Of a stretch of DNA of 11,539 nucleotides, positions 1-6,852 are shown piece after piece. The DNA lies in contig CAZQAU010000038.1 in assembly GCA_964591375.1 (NCBI GenBank), forward strand, positions 1 through 11,539, given 5' to 3'. The first letter of the stretch is position 1, and each line of letters starts with the position of its first letter. The notes under the pieces were generated by a model. It was not told the DNA's origin and ran no database searches. It worked only from the letters and a program-made list of their open reading frames with translations. The DNA comes from CAYYYG01 sp964591375. Lineage in GTDB: Bacteria > Patescibacteriota > Microgenomatia > UBA1406 > GWC2-37-13. The position numbers and the translations under genes are program-made.

Positions 1-1547
1 TGTACCACAAACGGAGAAGACTCTGCATACCCCACTGTAAAACCACCCTTAAGTTTCACCGGCTGACCGGCTTTTTTGCGCAGCTCCAACTCCTTAAGCA
101 TAGCTGCATTCTCCGGAACCAAAAATACATTCATCAGAACATCCGGACTTTTCTCCAGCCCTGAAGCATCATAAAACCCTTTATTTTCAATTTCCGAATA
201 CGGCACACGCATATAATAATCATACGCGATATCATACGCCGGCCGCGCAAACGGCAGAACTACACCTGTAATCTCACTCCGGCCAGCCGACGGAACCACC
301 GTAAATGACAATGCATTCGGGAAACAATCCAGTGAATCGGAGATTTTAAGGGACCGAACCAAGAGGGGAGTAATGGGCTTATAATACTCGTCCAGATCGA
401 CTGGCTTCGTATCGTACCCTAAAACATTCAACTCGACACATGAACCTGACGGAGAATAATACGCCGCCTTACTGGCATCATCTTCGATACCTGTCACCAT
501 ATAATACTGTAAAGAACCACTCTCGGTCGCTGACTCCACCAAATACTGCGTAAGATAGGACGCCACCCTATACTTATCTGCCAACGTAGTCTTATCCGAA
601 TCCAGCTTAATCAAACGCCCCTTCACTGTTTGCAATACATTTTGTGCATGACTGGACTTAAACACAAACGTATTATCCGCATTGTATATTACCAGAGAAT
701 TATTATTTATTGAAAACTGAGGACCTGGCTTTTGTTCCATCATTTTCAAGAACGTGTCTTCAGCCACCATATTGTCTGGGCAGGCCATCCGGGTACTGGC
801 CAATCTTCCGGAACTTTGTATCGTATCTCCAACCACTGAAAATGCACCAAAAACACGATTACAAAACTGTCCGTTTACTTTTCCATCCGCACCAAATGTA
901 ATACTCCCGGAAGCCGGTTGATCATTTAAAGAAGCTAATTTCCAGCTTGTATATAAACTATTCGCTGCGCTCAGAGACTTATACGAAAAGCTCGCTAGTA
1001 TCTCATCAAATGCCGATTTATATGACGGCAAAGAACTACCTTGCGGCTCATAGGAAATCGAAACTGACTTAATCTGATTTTCTAAATCATATCGCATGAC
1101 ATCTTTACTATTCCCCTCAGAATACTTCGCCGGTAAACTACCATCTTTACCTATTTTCACACCTTTCCGATTCTGCCACTGATCAAAACCATACACAATC
1201 GGCTCCACATTGTGAGTATCTAAAACAATGCGGATTAATGCACCACTTTTATCAATCCCATGTTCCTGATTAAATTGAATCTCACTTTTCTTCGGATCAA
1301 TGCCGATAACAAAACTCCCGTCTGAGTGTGTAAATTCTTCTACCTTCCAGTCCTGCGGATACTTAAAAGTTATCTCACTTGAGGGATTCTTACTTTTATA
1401 CGACTTCCAACTGGCTGTGTCGATCATAGCAGGCAGTTCTTTTTGAGGGGAGGGAGAAGTTGATAAAAAATACAAAAATGAACCAATTAAAACAAGCAGT
1501 ACAAGCACGCTTACAGACAGATAGGTAATCTTATTTTTTGTATCCAT
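1..1547 (-). CDS. Membrane-anchored META-domain protein (3' end outside window)
   Basis: Open frame from the ATG at 1547 to the window edge: 515 codons and no stop, so the C-terminus is missing. Residues 7-28 form one hydrophobic segment (signal anchor), followed by a Ser/Pro-rich linker. Residues about 47-188 resemble a PsbP-like extracytoplasmic domain (FKYPQDW near 61, ILASF near 183). Residues about 197-297 are a META domain (HslJ/DUF306 family): SWKL, a GSITF strand, GQFCN, then STRMAC with a downstream E. The remaining 220 residues (two more Cys near 370 and 408) are not recognised. The bulk of the protein should lie outside the membrane; META proteins are often linked to stress or envelope roles, but no specific function is claimed. 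There is no SD. A TTGACA/TATAGT promoter puts the likely +1 about 2 bases before the ATG. The gene follows mscL on the same strand but has its own promoter. Confidence 0.88.
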   Translation of the reverse strand, partial: MDTKNKITYLSVSVLVLLVLIGSFLYFLSTSPSPQKELPAMIDTASWKSYKSKNPSSEITFKYPQDWKVEEFTHSDGSFVIGIDPKKSEIQFNQEHGIDKSGALIRIVLDTHNVEPIVYGFDQWQNRKGVKIGKDGSLPAKYSEGNSKDVMRYDLENQIKSVSISYEPQGSSLPSYKSAFDEILASFSYKSLSAANSLYTSWKLASLNDQPASGSITFGADGKVNGQFCNRVFGAFSVVGDTIQSSGRLASTRMACPDNMVAEDTFLKMMEQKPGPQFSINNNSLVIYNADNTFVFKSSHAQNVLQTVKGRLIKLDSDKTTLADKYRVASYLTQYLVESATESGSLQYYMVTGIEDDASKAAYYSPSGSCVELNVLGYDTKPVDLDEYYKPITPLLVRSLKISDSLDCFPNALSFTVVPSAGRSEITGVVLPFARPAYDIAYDYYMRVPYSEIENKGFYDASGLEKSPDVLMNVFLVPENAAMLKELELRKKAGQPVKLKGGFTVGYAESSPFVV

Positions 1548-1555
1548 TAAATTTC

Positions 1556-1584
1556 ACTATATAAACAATCAGATAAAATGTCAA
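1556..1584 (-). promoter_or_regulatory. Sigma70-type promoter of the META-domain gene
   Basis: On the minus strand, a perfect -35 TTGACA (1584-1579), a 17-base spacer and a -10 TATAGT (1561-1556). The -10 ends 8 bases before the ATG at 1547, so the transcript would have almost no leader. Confidence 0.75.
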
Positions 1585-1603
1585 TGAATATCAGGAAAAC
1601 AGT

Positions 1604-1637
1604 ATCACCATGCAATTTATACAAACTGCATGGTGAT
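1604..1637 (-). terminator. Hairpin terminator after mscL
   Basis: A perfect 11-bp inverted repeat (ATCACCATGCA / TGCATGGTGAT) with a 12-base loop begins 5 bases after the mscL stop. A weak T-rich run (TGTTTT) follows on the minus strand. On the plus strand the stem is followed by a better T-rich run, but no plus-strand gene ends here. Confidence 0.65.
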
Positions 1638-1642
1638 TATTT

Positions 1643-2044
1643 TTATTTAACAACTGAAGTACAAAATTTACAGCGGGTAGCTTTAAGAGGAATCATACTC
1701 AAACACTCTGAGCATGCCTTCTCGGTTGGGTCTACTTTTTCATCACGCTTAACTTTGGCCAATAATTTATTCATCGGCACGACAACAAAGAAATAAATTA
1801 CACCGGCAATAATCAGGAAAGAAACTAAAGCGTTAATAAAATCGCCAATCATAAATTTACTTCCGTTGATGGTAAAGTAAAAACCGGAAAAATCCGGTGT
1901 TCCTCCGAACGCACCAATTAAAGGAGTAATAATATCTTTTACCAACGCAGTAACAATCTGTCCAAATGCACCACCGATAACCACGGCGACCGCAAGATCG
2001 ACAATATTACCACGTAAAATAAAATCTCTAAATCCTTTTAGCAT
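1643..2044 (-). CDS. mscL: Large-conductance mechanosensitive channel MscL
   Basis: A 133-residue protein of normal MscL length. The N-terminus MLKGFRDFILRGN and the first TM helix (about 15-45, VDLAVAVVIGGAFGQIV) are diagnostic of the family; the second TM is about 68-92. The channel opens under membrane tension to release solutes during osmotic downshock. The C-terminal tail carries a CxxC...CxxC zinc-ribbon-like motif (C111/C114 and C125/C128), a known tail variant in some bacterial MscL proteins. A GTG three codons upstream is in frame but overlaps the SD, so the ATG at 2044 is chosen: AGGAGG lies 8 bases before it. This is the only gene in the window with a strong SD and a real leader (about 20 nt). 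A CRP-like palindrome sits just upstream of its promoter. Confidence 0.97.
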   Translation of the reverse strand: MLKGFRDFILRGNIVDLAVAVVIGGAFGQIVTALVKDIITPLIGAFGGTPDFSGFYFTINGSKFMIGDFINALVSFLIIAGVIYFFVVVPMNKLLAKVKRDEKVDPTEKACSECLSMIPLKATRCKFCTSVVK

Positions 2045-2070
2045 ATATTTCACCTCCTTTTCTTATCTGA

Positions 2071-2099
2071 ATTATAGAATAAACTCTCTCTATTTAAAA
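2071..2099 (-). promoter_or_regulatory. mscL promoter
   Basis: Perfect -10 TATAAT on the minus strand (2076-2071), with a poor -35 (TTTTAA, 17-base spacer). The poor -35 plus an adjoining CRP-like site fits an activator-dependent class II promoter. The predicted start near 2064 gives a leader of about 20 nt containing the SD. Confidence 0.65.
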
Positions 2100-2114
2100 G
2101 TGATGCATGTCACA
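2099..2114 (-). promoter_or_regulatory. CRP/FNR-family operator upstream of mscL
   Basis: Read on the minus strand, TGTGACATGCATCACT matches the TGTGA-N6-TCACA pattern at all but the last base. Its centre is about 42 bases before the predicted mscL start, where class II activators bind next to a weak -35. It matches the operator at 4916-4931 at 13 of 16 positions. It is also about 95 bases upstream of the divergent mgtC-like start. Confidence 0.6.
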
Positions 2115-2166
2115 CCGAGTATGGGACATTATCTTATTCGCATACATACCTCATGCGTAAAACAGA

Positions 2167-2195
2167 TTGCCCTTTTATATAGTAAGGACTATAAT
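2167..2195 (+). promoter_or_regulatory. Promoter of the MgtC-family gene
   Basis: TTGCCC, a 17-base spacer and a perfect TATAAT (2190-2195). The +1 predicted 7 bases downstream is the A of the ATG at 2202, which indicates a leaderless mRNA. Confidence 0.75.
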
Positions 2196-2201
2196 AGCCA
2201 T

Positions 2202-2867
2202 ATGAATTTTCTTAATTTTCTCCACATTCCTGCTTACGAAATCACACTCGTATATAAAATTACCTTTGCCTTTATCATCGGAACAGTTATCGGCTATGAT
2301 CGGGAACGAAGTGGTAAAGCGGCCGGCATGCGCACCCAAATGCTTATCTGTGTCGGCTCGGCTCTCATCGCCGGAATCTCTGTTCATCTTGGTGATAAAT
2401 TTGTCCCGCTTAATGGCGGCCCCAGACCAGATCCGGCCCGTTTGCTCGCTCAAATTGTAACCGGTATCGGATTTGTGGGAGCCGGAGTAATACTTAAAAG
2501 TAATCAGCGGGTTACCGGAGTCACCACAGCCGCAACCTTATGGGTGACTGCAGCCATCGGAATTGCGATCGGATCAGAATTTTATTTTGCCTCAATTATC
2601 AGTACTATTTTCGTACTCTTACTTGAACCGATTGCCCGACTACAGTATCGCTTTGGTCTCAAAACTCATCCTTATATCCTAAAAGTTACCGCCGACTATA
2701 AACGGGAAGTACTGGTCGCACTAAACAGCCTCCAACTGAAACATAAAATGGCCGACGAAATCGGGGACAATATCCAGGTACTCATCTATTCTTCCGAAAG
2801 AAAAAACCAACAACTGGCTCAGCTTCTGCGTGCTCTGCCTTTTGAACTGGAAGAAATGGAAGAATAA
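2202..2867 (+). CDS. MgtC/SapB-family inner-membrane protein
   Basis: 221 residues. The N-terminal ~145 residues form five hydrophobic segments with the MgtC/SapB signatures: GYDRERSGKAAGMRTQ (31-46), GIGFVGAGVILK (88-99) and VTGVTTAATLWVTAAIGIAIG-type text (104-124). A soluble tail (155-221) is probably a small regulatory domain as in longer MgtC homologues. Family members are linked to growth in low magnesium and to intracellular survival; several modulate ATP synthase or membrane potential, but the biochemical role here is unknown. A longer in-frame reading from 2100 exists but its extra residues are not family-like and it would cover the promoter. The ATG at 2202 coincides with the predicted transcription start. 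There is no SD. The gene is divergent from mscL. Confidence 0.93.
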   Translation: MNFLNFLHIPAYEITLVYKITFAFIIGTVIGYDRERSGKAAGMRTQMLICVGSALIAGISVHLGDKFVPLNGGPRPDPARLLAQIVTGIGFVGAGVILKSNQRVTGVTTAATLWVTAAIGIAIGSEFYFASIISTIFVLLLEPIARLQYRFGLKTHPYILKVTADYKREVLVALNSLQLKHKMADEIGDNIQVLIYSSERKNQQLAQLLRALPFELEEMEE

Positions 2868-2895
2868 ATCTTTCATCTTTTCTTCGCTAATACTG

Positions 2896-2901
2896 TAAAA
2901 T
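2896..2901 (+). promoter_or_regulatory. Candidate -10 of the beta-CASP RNase gene
   Basis: TAAAAT ends 7 bases before the ATG at 2909, in the same register as other promoters of the window. No convincing -35 is visible, so read-through from the gene 41 bases upstream is also possible. Confidence 0.4.
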
Positions 2902-2908
2902 AAAAAGC

Positions 2909-4258
2909 ATGCAAATAAAATTCTTAGGAGCCGCCGGCACAGTCACCGGTTCTTCATATGTACTTACTTCCGGATCAGGACAAGCAATTCTTATCGATCT
3001 GGGTATGTTCCAGGGCCTTCCGGAAATCGATGCACTCAACTATAAACCTTATGAATATGATTGCAGTAAACTGACCGGTGTAGTTCTGACTCACGCACAC
3101 CTCGATCACTGCGGACGTCTCCCTATCCTAATGAATCGCGGATTCAAAGCCGATATATTTATGACACCTGCGACAGCGGAACTTACCGAAATATCACTCA
3201 TTGACAGTTCCAAAATCGTTCGAGAAGATAAAAGCAAAAACCTCTATGATACCGATCTTGCTTTAAAAACTATTCGCCACTTCAAAACCATTCAATATCG
3301 CACACCATTTCGAATCGGAAACTTTACCATCACGATGCGTGACGCCGGACATATTTTAGGTTCAGCTATTCTTGAAATCGAAGACGCACAGCCAAATTCT
3401 GGTATTCGCAAAATTGTATTTTCCGGTGATCTTGGTAACAGCCCGGAAGATTTGCTGAAAGAAACCGAAGTGATTGAAACAGCCGATGCGGTCATTATGG
3501 AATCGACCTATGGAGACCGGCTTCATTCCAAAAAAGAGCCGGCCGATATTTTACAGGAAGAAGTGAATGCCATCGAACAATCGGGGGGGACACTCTTAAT
3601 TCCTGCATTTGCTTTGGAACGCACTCAGGAACTGCTGCACTTACTCATGCACTTGAAAAAAGAAGGCAAGATCAAACCAGGAACACCAATATTTCTCGAT
3701 AGCCCTATGGCAGAAAAAGCCACGATGGCTTATATGAACTATATTCATCTATTTAATGAACATACACAAAAAGATTTACATGAAGGATCAATCTTTGGAT
3801 TCCCAGGTCTGGACATTATTGAAAAAAGCGGGCAGAGTAAAGCCATTTATCGTTTCCCTGGACCGAAAGTCATTATCGCGGGCAGCGGCATGATGACCGG
3901 CGGACGTATTCTGGCACACGCCGCGCAATACTTATCGCTCCCATCTTCACGATTATTGTTGGTCGGATATCAGGGCGAAAATACATTGGGACGGGAACTG
4001 GCTGAAGGAGCCAAAGTGATCACCATCGATAAAGCGACCCACCTTGTAAAAGCCAATGTCAGCCAAACCGATTCCATGAGCTCCCATGCCGATCAGCAAC
4101 AACTGATGAACTGGCTAAAAGAAATCAAAAATGTCCAGAAAGTTATTCTAACTCATGGAGAAGATGGCCCGCGTGATGTCTTATCACAACGCATTAGTTC
4201 GGAACTGAAGATTCAGGATATAATTAAACCCACGCTCAACCAGGAAATTTCTATATAA
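2909..4258 (+). CDS. Metallo-beta-lactamase-fold beta-CASP RNA-processing nuclease
   Basis: A 449-residue soluble protein covering the whole MBL/beta-CASP fold of the CPSF-73-like (COG1236) group. Metal ligands are visible in order: THAHLDHCG (H62, H64, D66, H67), DAGHILGS (H148) and FSGDLG (D174). The beta-CASP part shows MESTYGDR (E198), PAFALERTQELL (232-243), FLDSPMA (262-268), AGSGMMTGGR (324-333), SSHAD (H393) and LTHGE (H416). All catalytic residues look intact. Relatives are zinc-dependent endo- or exoribonucleases acting on mRNA 3' ends or 5' ends; the RNA target is unknown here. It lacks the C-terminal domain of RNase J, so it is not a typical rnj gene. No SD precedes the ATG. It ends at a hairpin shared with the convergent UPF0314 gene. 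Confidence 0.93.
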   Translation: MQIKFLGAAGTVTGSSYVLTSGSGQAILIDLGMFQGLPEIDALNYKPYEYDCSKLTGVVLTHAHLDHCGRLPILMNRGFKADIFMTPATAELTEISLIDSSKIVREDKSKNLYDTDLALKTIRHFKTIQYRTPFRIGNFTITMRDAGHILGSAILEIEDAQPNSGIRKIVFSGDLGNSPEDLLKETEVIETADAVIMESTYGDRLHSKKEPADILQEEVNAIEQSGGTLLIPAFALERTQELLHLLMHLKKEGKIKPGTPIFLDSPMAEKATMAYMNYIHLFNEHTQKDLHEGSIFGFPGLDIIEKSGQSKAIYRFPGPKVIIAGSGMMTGGRILAHAAQYLSLPSSRLLLVGYQGENTLGRELAEGAKVITIDKATHLVKANVSQTDSMSSHADQQQLMNWLKEIKNVQKVILTHGEDGPRDVLSQRISSELKIQDIIKPTLNQEISI

Positions 4259-4261
4259 TAC

Positions 4262-4292
4262 GAAAAATGACGACATAATCCGTTCATTTTTC
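4262..4292. terminator. Bidirectional terminator between convergent genes
   Basis: GAAAAATGA pairs with TCATTTTTC, and an inner CG/CG adds two pairs past one bulged base. The A-run in the left arm and T-run in the right arm give a T-tract in both directions. It starts 4 bases after the RNase stop and reaches the UPF0314 stop codon. Confidence 0.6.
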
Positions 4293-4866
4293 AGTTTCCC
4301 ATCTGCCAGTTCTTAATCACCTCAAACGGATAGATCAACATGATGATATTGAGCGCCAAATTATCGTGAATCAAATATCCTACCACCAGTTCCATCAGGA
4401 TTATCAGAGAAACAGACAACCAAACCGGCAGACGCTTCGCCAACCAGAACCCCGTCATCATCGCCACTATATCTGACAGAGAATTAACAATACTATCACC
4501 ATAATAATCGAGTGATATGGTAGCCGCCCGATACCGATTAATTACAAAACTACTATTTTCAAAAATCTCCCAGGCCGCTTCCACCAACAAAGCAATAATA
4601 AATCGCTGACGCTGGGGCAACTTTTTCACAAAAATCAAAAGTAACCAGTAAAAAATGAATCCGTGAATAATATGAGAAAACGTGTAAAAATCTGTGATGT
4701 GCTGTGAATTTTCGGAGCTGTGAGTTGCTCCATGCCAGAATTTAATATAGCCACATTTACAATAAGGTACCCGCCCCATGACATATAAAATTACAGCACT
4801 GATCAGTAAAATCGCCAGAGTTAATAAAATATATGATGGGTATGACTGTTTAATTTTGGCACTCAT
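4291..4866 (-). CDS. UPF0314/DUF2585 family membrane protein
   Basis: 191 residues, full length. Recognised by the conserved blocks IKFWHG (41-46), NSQHITDFYTFSHIIHGF (53-70), EAAWEIFENSSFVINRYRA (96-114), SLDYYGDSIVNSLSD (118-132) and the tail HDNLALN...YPFEVIKNWQ. Five hydrophobic segments (about 12-30, 63-81, 88-102, 131-143 and 148-167). The many conserved polar and His/Asp/Glu residues inside the membrane region suggest an integral-membrane enzyme or transporter, but the family has no established function that I can state. Homologues are best known from Alphaproteobacteria. No SD; a promoter with -10 TACACT ends 7 bases before the ATG. It diverges from the VKOR-DHODH gene across 98 bases that hold a CRP-like operator. 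Confidence 0.9.
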   Translation of the reverse strand: MSAKIKQSYPSYILLTLAILLISAVILYVMGRVPYCKCGYIKFWHGATHSSENSQHITDFYTFSHIIHGFIFYWLLLIFVKKLPQRQRFIIALLVEAAWEIFENSSFVINRYRAATISLDYYGDSIVNSLSDIVAMMTGFWLAKRLPVWLSVSLIILMELVVGYLIHDNLALNIIMLIYPFEVIKNWQMGN

Positions 4867-4873
4867 ATAAACT

Positions 4874-4902
4874 AGTGTATTAATTTTGTTGAATATAGTC
4901 CA
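4874..4902 (-). promoter_or_regulatory. Promoter of the UPF0314 gene
   Basis: On the minus strand: -35 TGGACT (4902-4897), 17-base spacer, -10 TACACT (4879-4874), then 7 bases to the ATG at 4866. Near-leaderless. The CRP-like site at 4916-4931 is centred about 57 bases upstream of this start. Confidence 0.55.
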
Positions 4903-4915
4903 CTACTAGAAAATC

Positions 4916-4931
4916 TGTGACATAGATCACA
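4916..4931 (+). promoter_or_regulatory. CRP/FNR-family operator, class II position for the VKOR-DHODH gene
   Basis: TGTGACATAGATCACA is a perfect TGTGA-N6-TCACA palindrome. If transcription starts at the ATG (4965), the centre lies at -41.5, the classic class II activator position. The downstream promoter has no recognisable -35, as expected for an activated promoter. It matches the mscL operator at 13 of 16 positions. The identity of the regulator is not known from this window. Confidence 0.7.
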
Positions 4932-4952
4932 CCAAAAACCTCTCATCTAAGC

Positions 4953-4958
4953 TAACAT
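4953..4958 (+). promoter_or_regulatory. -10 element of the VKOR-DHODH gene
   Basis: TAACAT occupies -12 to -7 relative to the A of the ATG at 4965. The spacing to the CRP-like site (21 bases) and the lack of a -35 support this assignment. Confidence 0.5.
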
Positions 4959-4964
4959 TATTCC

Positions 4965-6506
4965 ATGAAAAGAAATCAACTTATACTTGTTATTCTATCT
5001 GTAATCGGCCTTTTAGACGCAGCTTACCTTACGTATGAACATTACTCCAACAGTATCCCTCCCTGTAACCCCAATGCATTATTTTCTGAATGCGGAAAAG
5101 TACTCAAAAGTCCGTATGCTACTGTCTTCGGATTTCCGCTGGCGGCTTTAGGAGTCATATATTATTCACTCGTATTTTTGATTGCTCTTTTCAGTCTTGT
5201 CTCACAAAAACCTTTAAAACATTATCTGTTATTATTACTCACCCCGATTGGATTTATCGCGTCAATGTACTTTATGTATCTTCAGTTATTTATAATTCAT
5301 GCCATCTGCTCCTACTGCACCGGTTCGGCGATCACGAGCACGCTGTTGCTTATATTGACTTACAGCACATTTCATCATGAACGACATAAAATTCTTATTG
5401 AAATTATTGGCTTTTTATATCGAAATATATTAAAAAAAATCTTCTTCCTATTCGATCCGGAACTGATTCATAATCTCATGATGGATAGGGGAGAGCTGCT
5501 GGGTAATTTTTCCTTCACTAAAAAATTGACTGGATTCGTATTCAATCAAAAATATCCTGACTTAAAACAAAAACTTCATGGCATTGAGTTTAACAATCCG
5601 ATTGGACTGGCGGCCGGTTTTGATTATGAAGCCAAACTAACACAGATTCTCTCGGATGTAGGCTTTGGTTTTCAAACGGTGGGAACAATAACTAACCTGC
5701 CATATGAAGGAAACCCACGGCCGATGCTGGGGCGACTACCAAAATCCCGATCACTAATGGTCAATAAAGGATTCAAAAATCTAGGTGCCGATGCGACTTC
5801 ATTTAAATTGGAACAACGTTCCTTCGAAATCCCACTGGGCATAAGTATCGGGCGAACCAATATGCGATCCCTCAAAACACAACGTGAAAGTATTGATGAT
5901 ATTATCCATGCATTTACCCGATTTGAAAAAGCAGCGATCCAGAATGCCTACTATGAACTCAATATCAGTTGTCCCAACTTATTCGGAGACATCACATTTT
6001 ACCCGCCGCAAAACTTAAAAGAGTTACTGGACGAAGTAACTAAACTACATATCAAAAAACCAATTTTTATCAAAATGCCCATTGAAAAATCAAACGAAGA
6101 TGTACTGAAAATGCTTGCCGTTATTAGCTCTTACAAAATAGCCGGTGTTATCTTTGGTAATTTACAAAAAGATCGCACGAACCCTGCCCTCATTCCACAA
6201 GAAGTCAAACCATTCACCCGCGGCAACTTCAGTGGTAAACCCACCTTCCAACGATCCAATGAATTAATCGCGCTTACCTATAAAAACTACAAAAAACATC
6301 TCACCATCATAGGCTGCGGCGGGGTATTCAGCGGCGCAGATGCCTATACAAAAATAACACTCGGTGCTTCACTCGTGCAACTCATAACCGGCATGATCTT
6401 CCAGGGGCCGCAGCTTATAGCCCAGATAAAATGGGATTTGCATGAACGATTAAAAAAAGATGGCCTGAAAAATATCTCCGAAGCCGTGGGAATACACAAC
6501 ACATAA
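4965..6506 (+). CDS. pyrD: VKOR-domain / quinone-type dihydroorotate dehydrogenase fusion
   Basis: 513 residues in two parts. Residues 1-140 form a four-TM VKOR domain: TM1 about 5-24, outer-loop cysteines C34 and C43, KSPYATVFGFPLA (48-60), TM2-TM3, and the active-site pair C115-S-Y-C118 at the start of TM4. This family passes electrons from periplasmic thiol oxidases to quinone. Residues about 155-508 form dihydroorotate dehydrogenase: class-2-like N-terminal helix FDPELIHNL (163-171), NPIGLAAGFD (211-220), NPRPMLGRLP (250-259), N267, NISCPN (333-338), FMN phosphate loop GCGGVFSG (450-457). This enzyme oxidises dihydroorotate to orotate in pyrimidine synthesis. Topology puts the DHODH domain in the cytoplasm at the membrane. 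The catalytic base position is Cys336, as in class 1 enzymes, not the Ser of class 2. The lengths of both domains look complete. No SD; likely leaderless and CRP-type regulated. No other pyr gene is in the window. Confidence 0.9.
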   Translation: MKRNQLILVILSVIGLLDAAYLTYEHYSNSIPPCNPNALFSECGKVLKSPYATVFGFPLAALGVIYYSLVFLIALFSLVSQKPLKHYLLLLLTPIGFIASMYFMYLQLFIIHAICSYCTGSAITSTLLLILTYSTFHHERHKILIEIIGFLYRNILKKIFFLFDPELIHNLMMDRGELLGNFSFTKKLTGFVFNQKYPDLKQKLHGIEFNNPIGLAAGFDYEAKLTQILSDVGFGFQTVGTITNLPYEGNPRPMLGRLPKSRSLMVNKGFKNLGADATSFKLEQRSFEIPLGISIGRTNMRSLKTQRESIDDIIHAFTRFEKAAIQNAYYELNISCPNLFGDITFYPPQNLKELLDEVTKLHIKKPIFIKMPIEKSNEDVLKMLAVISSYKIAGVIFGNLQKDRTNPALIPQEVKPFTRGNFSGKPTFQRSNELIALTYKNYKKHLTIIGCGGVFSGADAYTKITLGASLVQLITGMIFQGPQLIAQIKWDLHERLKKDGLKNISEAVGIHNT

Positions 6507-6553
6507 ATTTTTGCTACAATGATAAAGAGTGAAGATATCCATTTTGAGCAAAT

Positions 6554-6585
6554 GACCGAGGGTCCCACATCAGTGGGTGTCGGTC
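6554..6585 (+). other. RNA hairpin in the spacer before the small acidic gene
   Basis: The 118-base spacer 6507-6624 contains a two-level hairpin: outer GACCGA/TCGGTC and inner CCCAC/GTGGG with a 4-base loop. No T-run follows, so it is not an ordinary terminator. A TACAAT at 6515-6520 could be a -10 that places the hairpin in a 5' leader. A 20-codon open frame (6552-6614) runs through it. Confidence 0.4.
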
Positions 6586-6624
6586 TGCGAAAAATGCGAT
6601 ATCGAACTAAGTGATACAAATTAT

Positions 6625-6852
6625 ATGGATCAGACAGAAGAAATTCGCAAAGAAATATACGGTTCACTCTGCCAATACTTTGGTGACAAATTCTGCACCA
6701 CCTTCGAAACCGGCTATGCCGAAGAAACATTACCCATCTTCGTACATAACGCCTACCTTATACTCACTGATCACATCGGTACACAAAAAGCAAAAAACGT
6801 AATCGACGAAATACTTAGCAAACATTCTAAAGCCTCACTCAACTATGTATAA
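6625..6852 (+). CDS. Small acidic protein of unknown function
   Basis: 75 residues from the ATG at 6625. Not recognised. It looks like a small all-helical soluble protein: an acidic N-terminus, a Phe/Tyr/Cys core (C16, C24), then LPIFVHNAYLIL and a conserved-looking helix IGTQKAKNVIDEIL. An upstream GTG at 6577 would add 16 residues including a CEKC motif, but that start is buried in the 6554-6585 hairpin, so the ATG is preferred; the frame is closed by a stop at 6553. The stop overlaps the next gene's ATG by 8 bases, so the two are probably co-translated and may act together. No SD is visible. Confidence 0.6.
   Translation: MDQTEEIRKEIYGSLCQYFGDKFCTTFETGYAEETLPIFVHNAYLILTDHIGTQKAKNVIDEILSKHSKASLNYV

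Noticed and set aside
1578..1796. Plus-strand open frame of 72 codons
   Set aside because: It runs through the mscL terminator and the antisense of the mscL 3' end. Its composition is not protein-like and mscL is certain.
2042..2053. Longer mscL from the in-frame GTG at 2053
   Set aside because: That GTG is part of the AAGGAGGTG ribosome-binding site; the ATG at 2044 has ideal spacing and gives the normal MscL N-terminus.
2100..2201. N-terminal extension of the MgtC-family protein from 2100
   Set aside because: The extra 34 residues are not family-like and would cover the CRP-like site and a TTGCCC/TATAAT promoter; the ATG at 2202 fits the family start.
6344..6730. Minus-strand open frame of 128 codons
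   Set aside because: Antisense to the DHODH C-terminus and the small acidic gene, with Arg/Cys/Ser-rich shadow composition and no family features.
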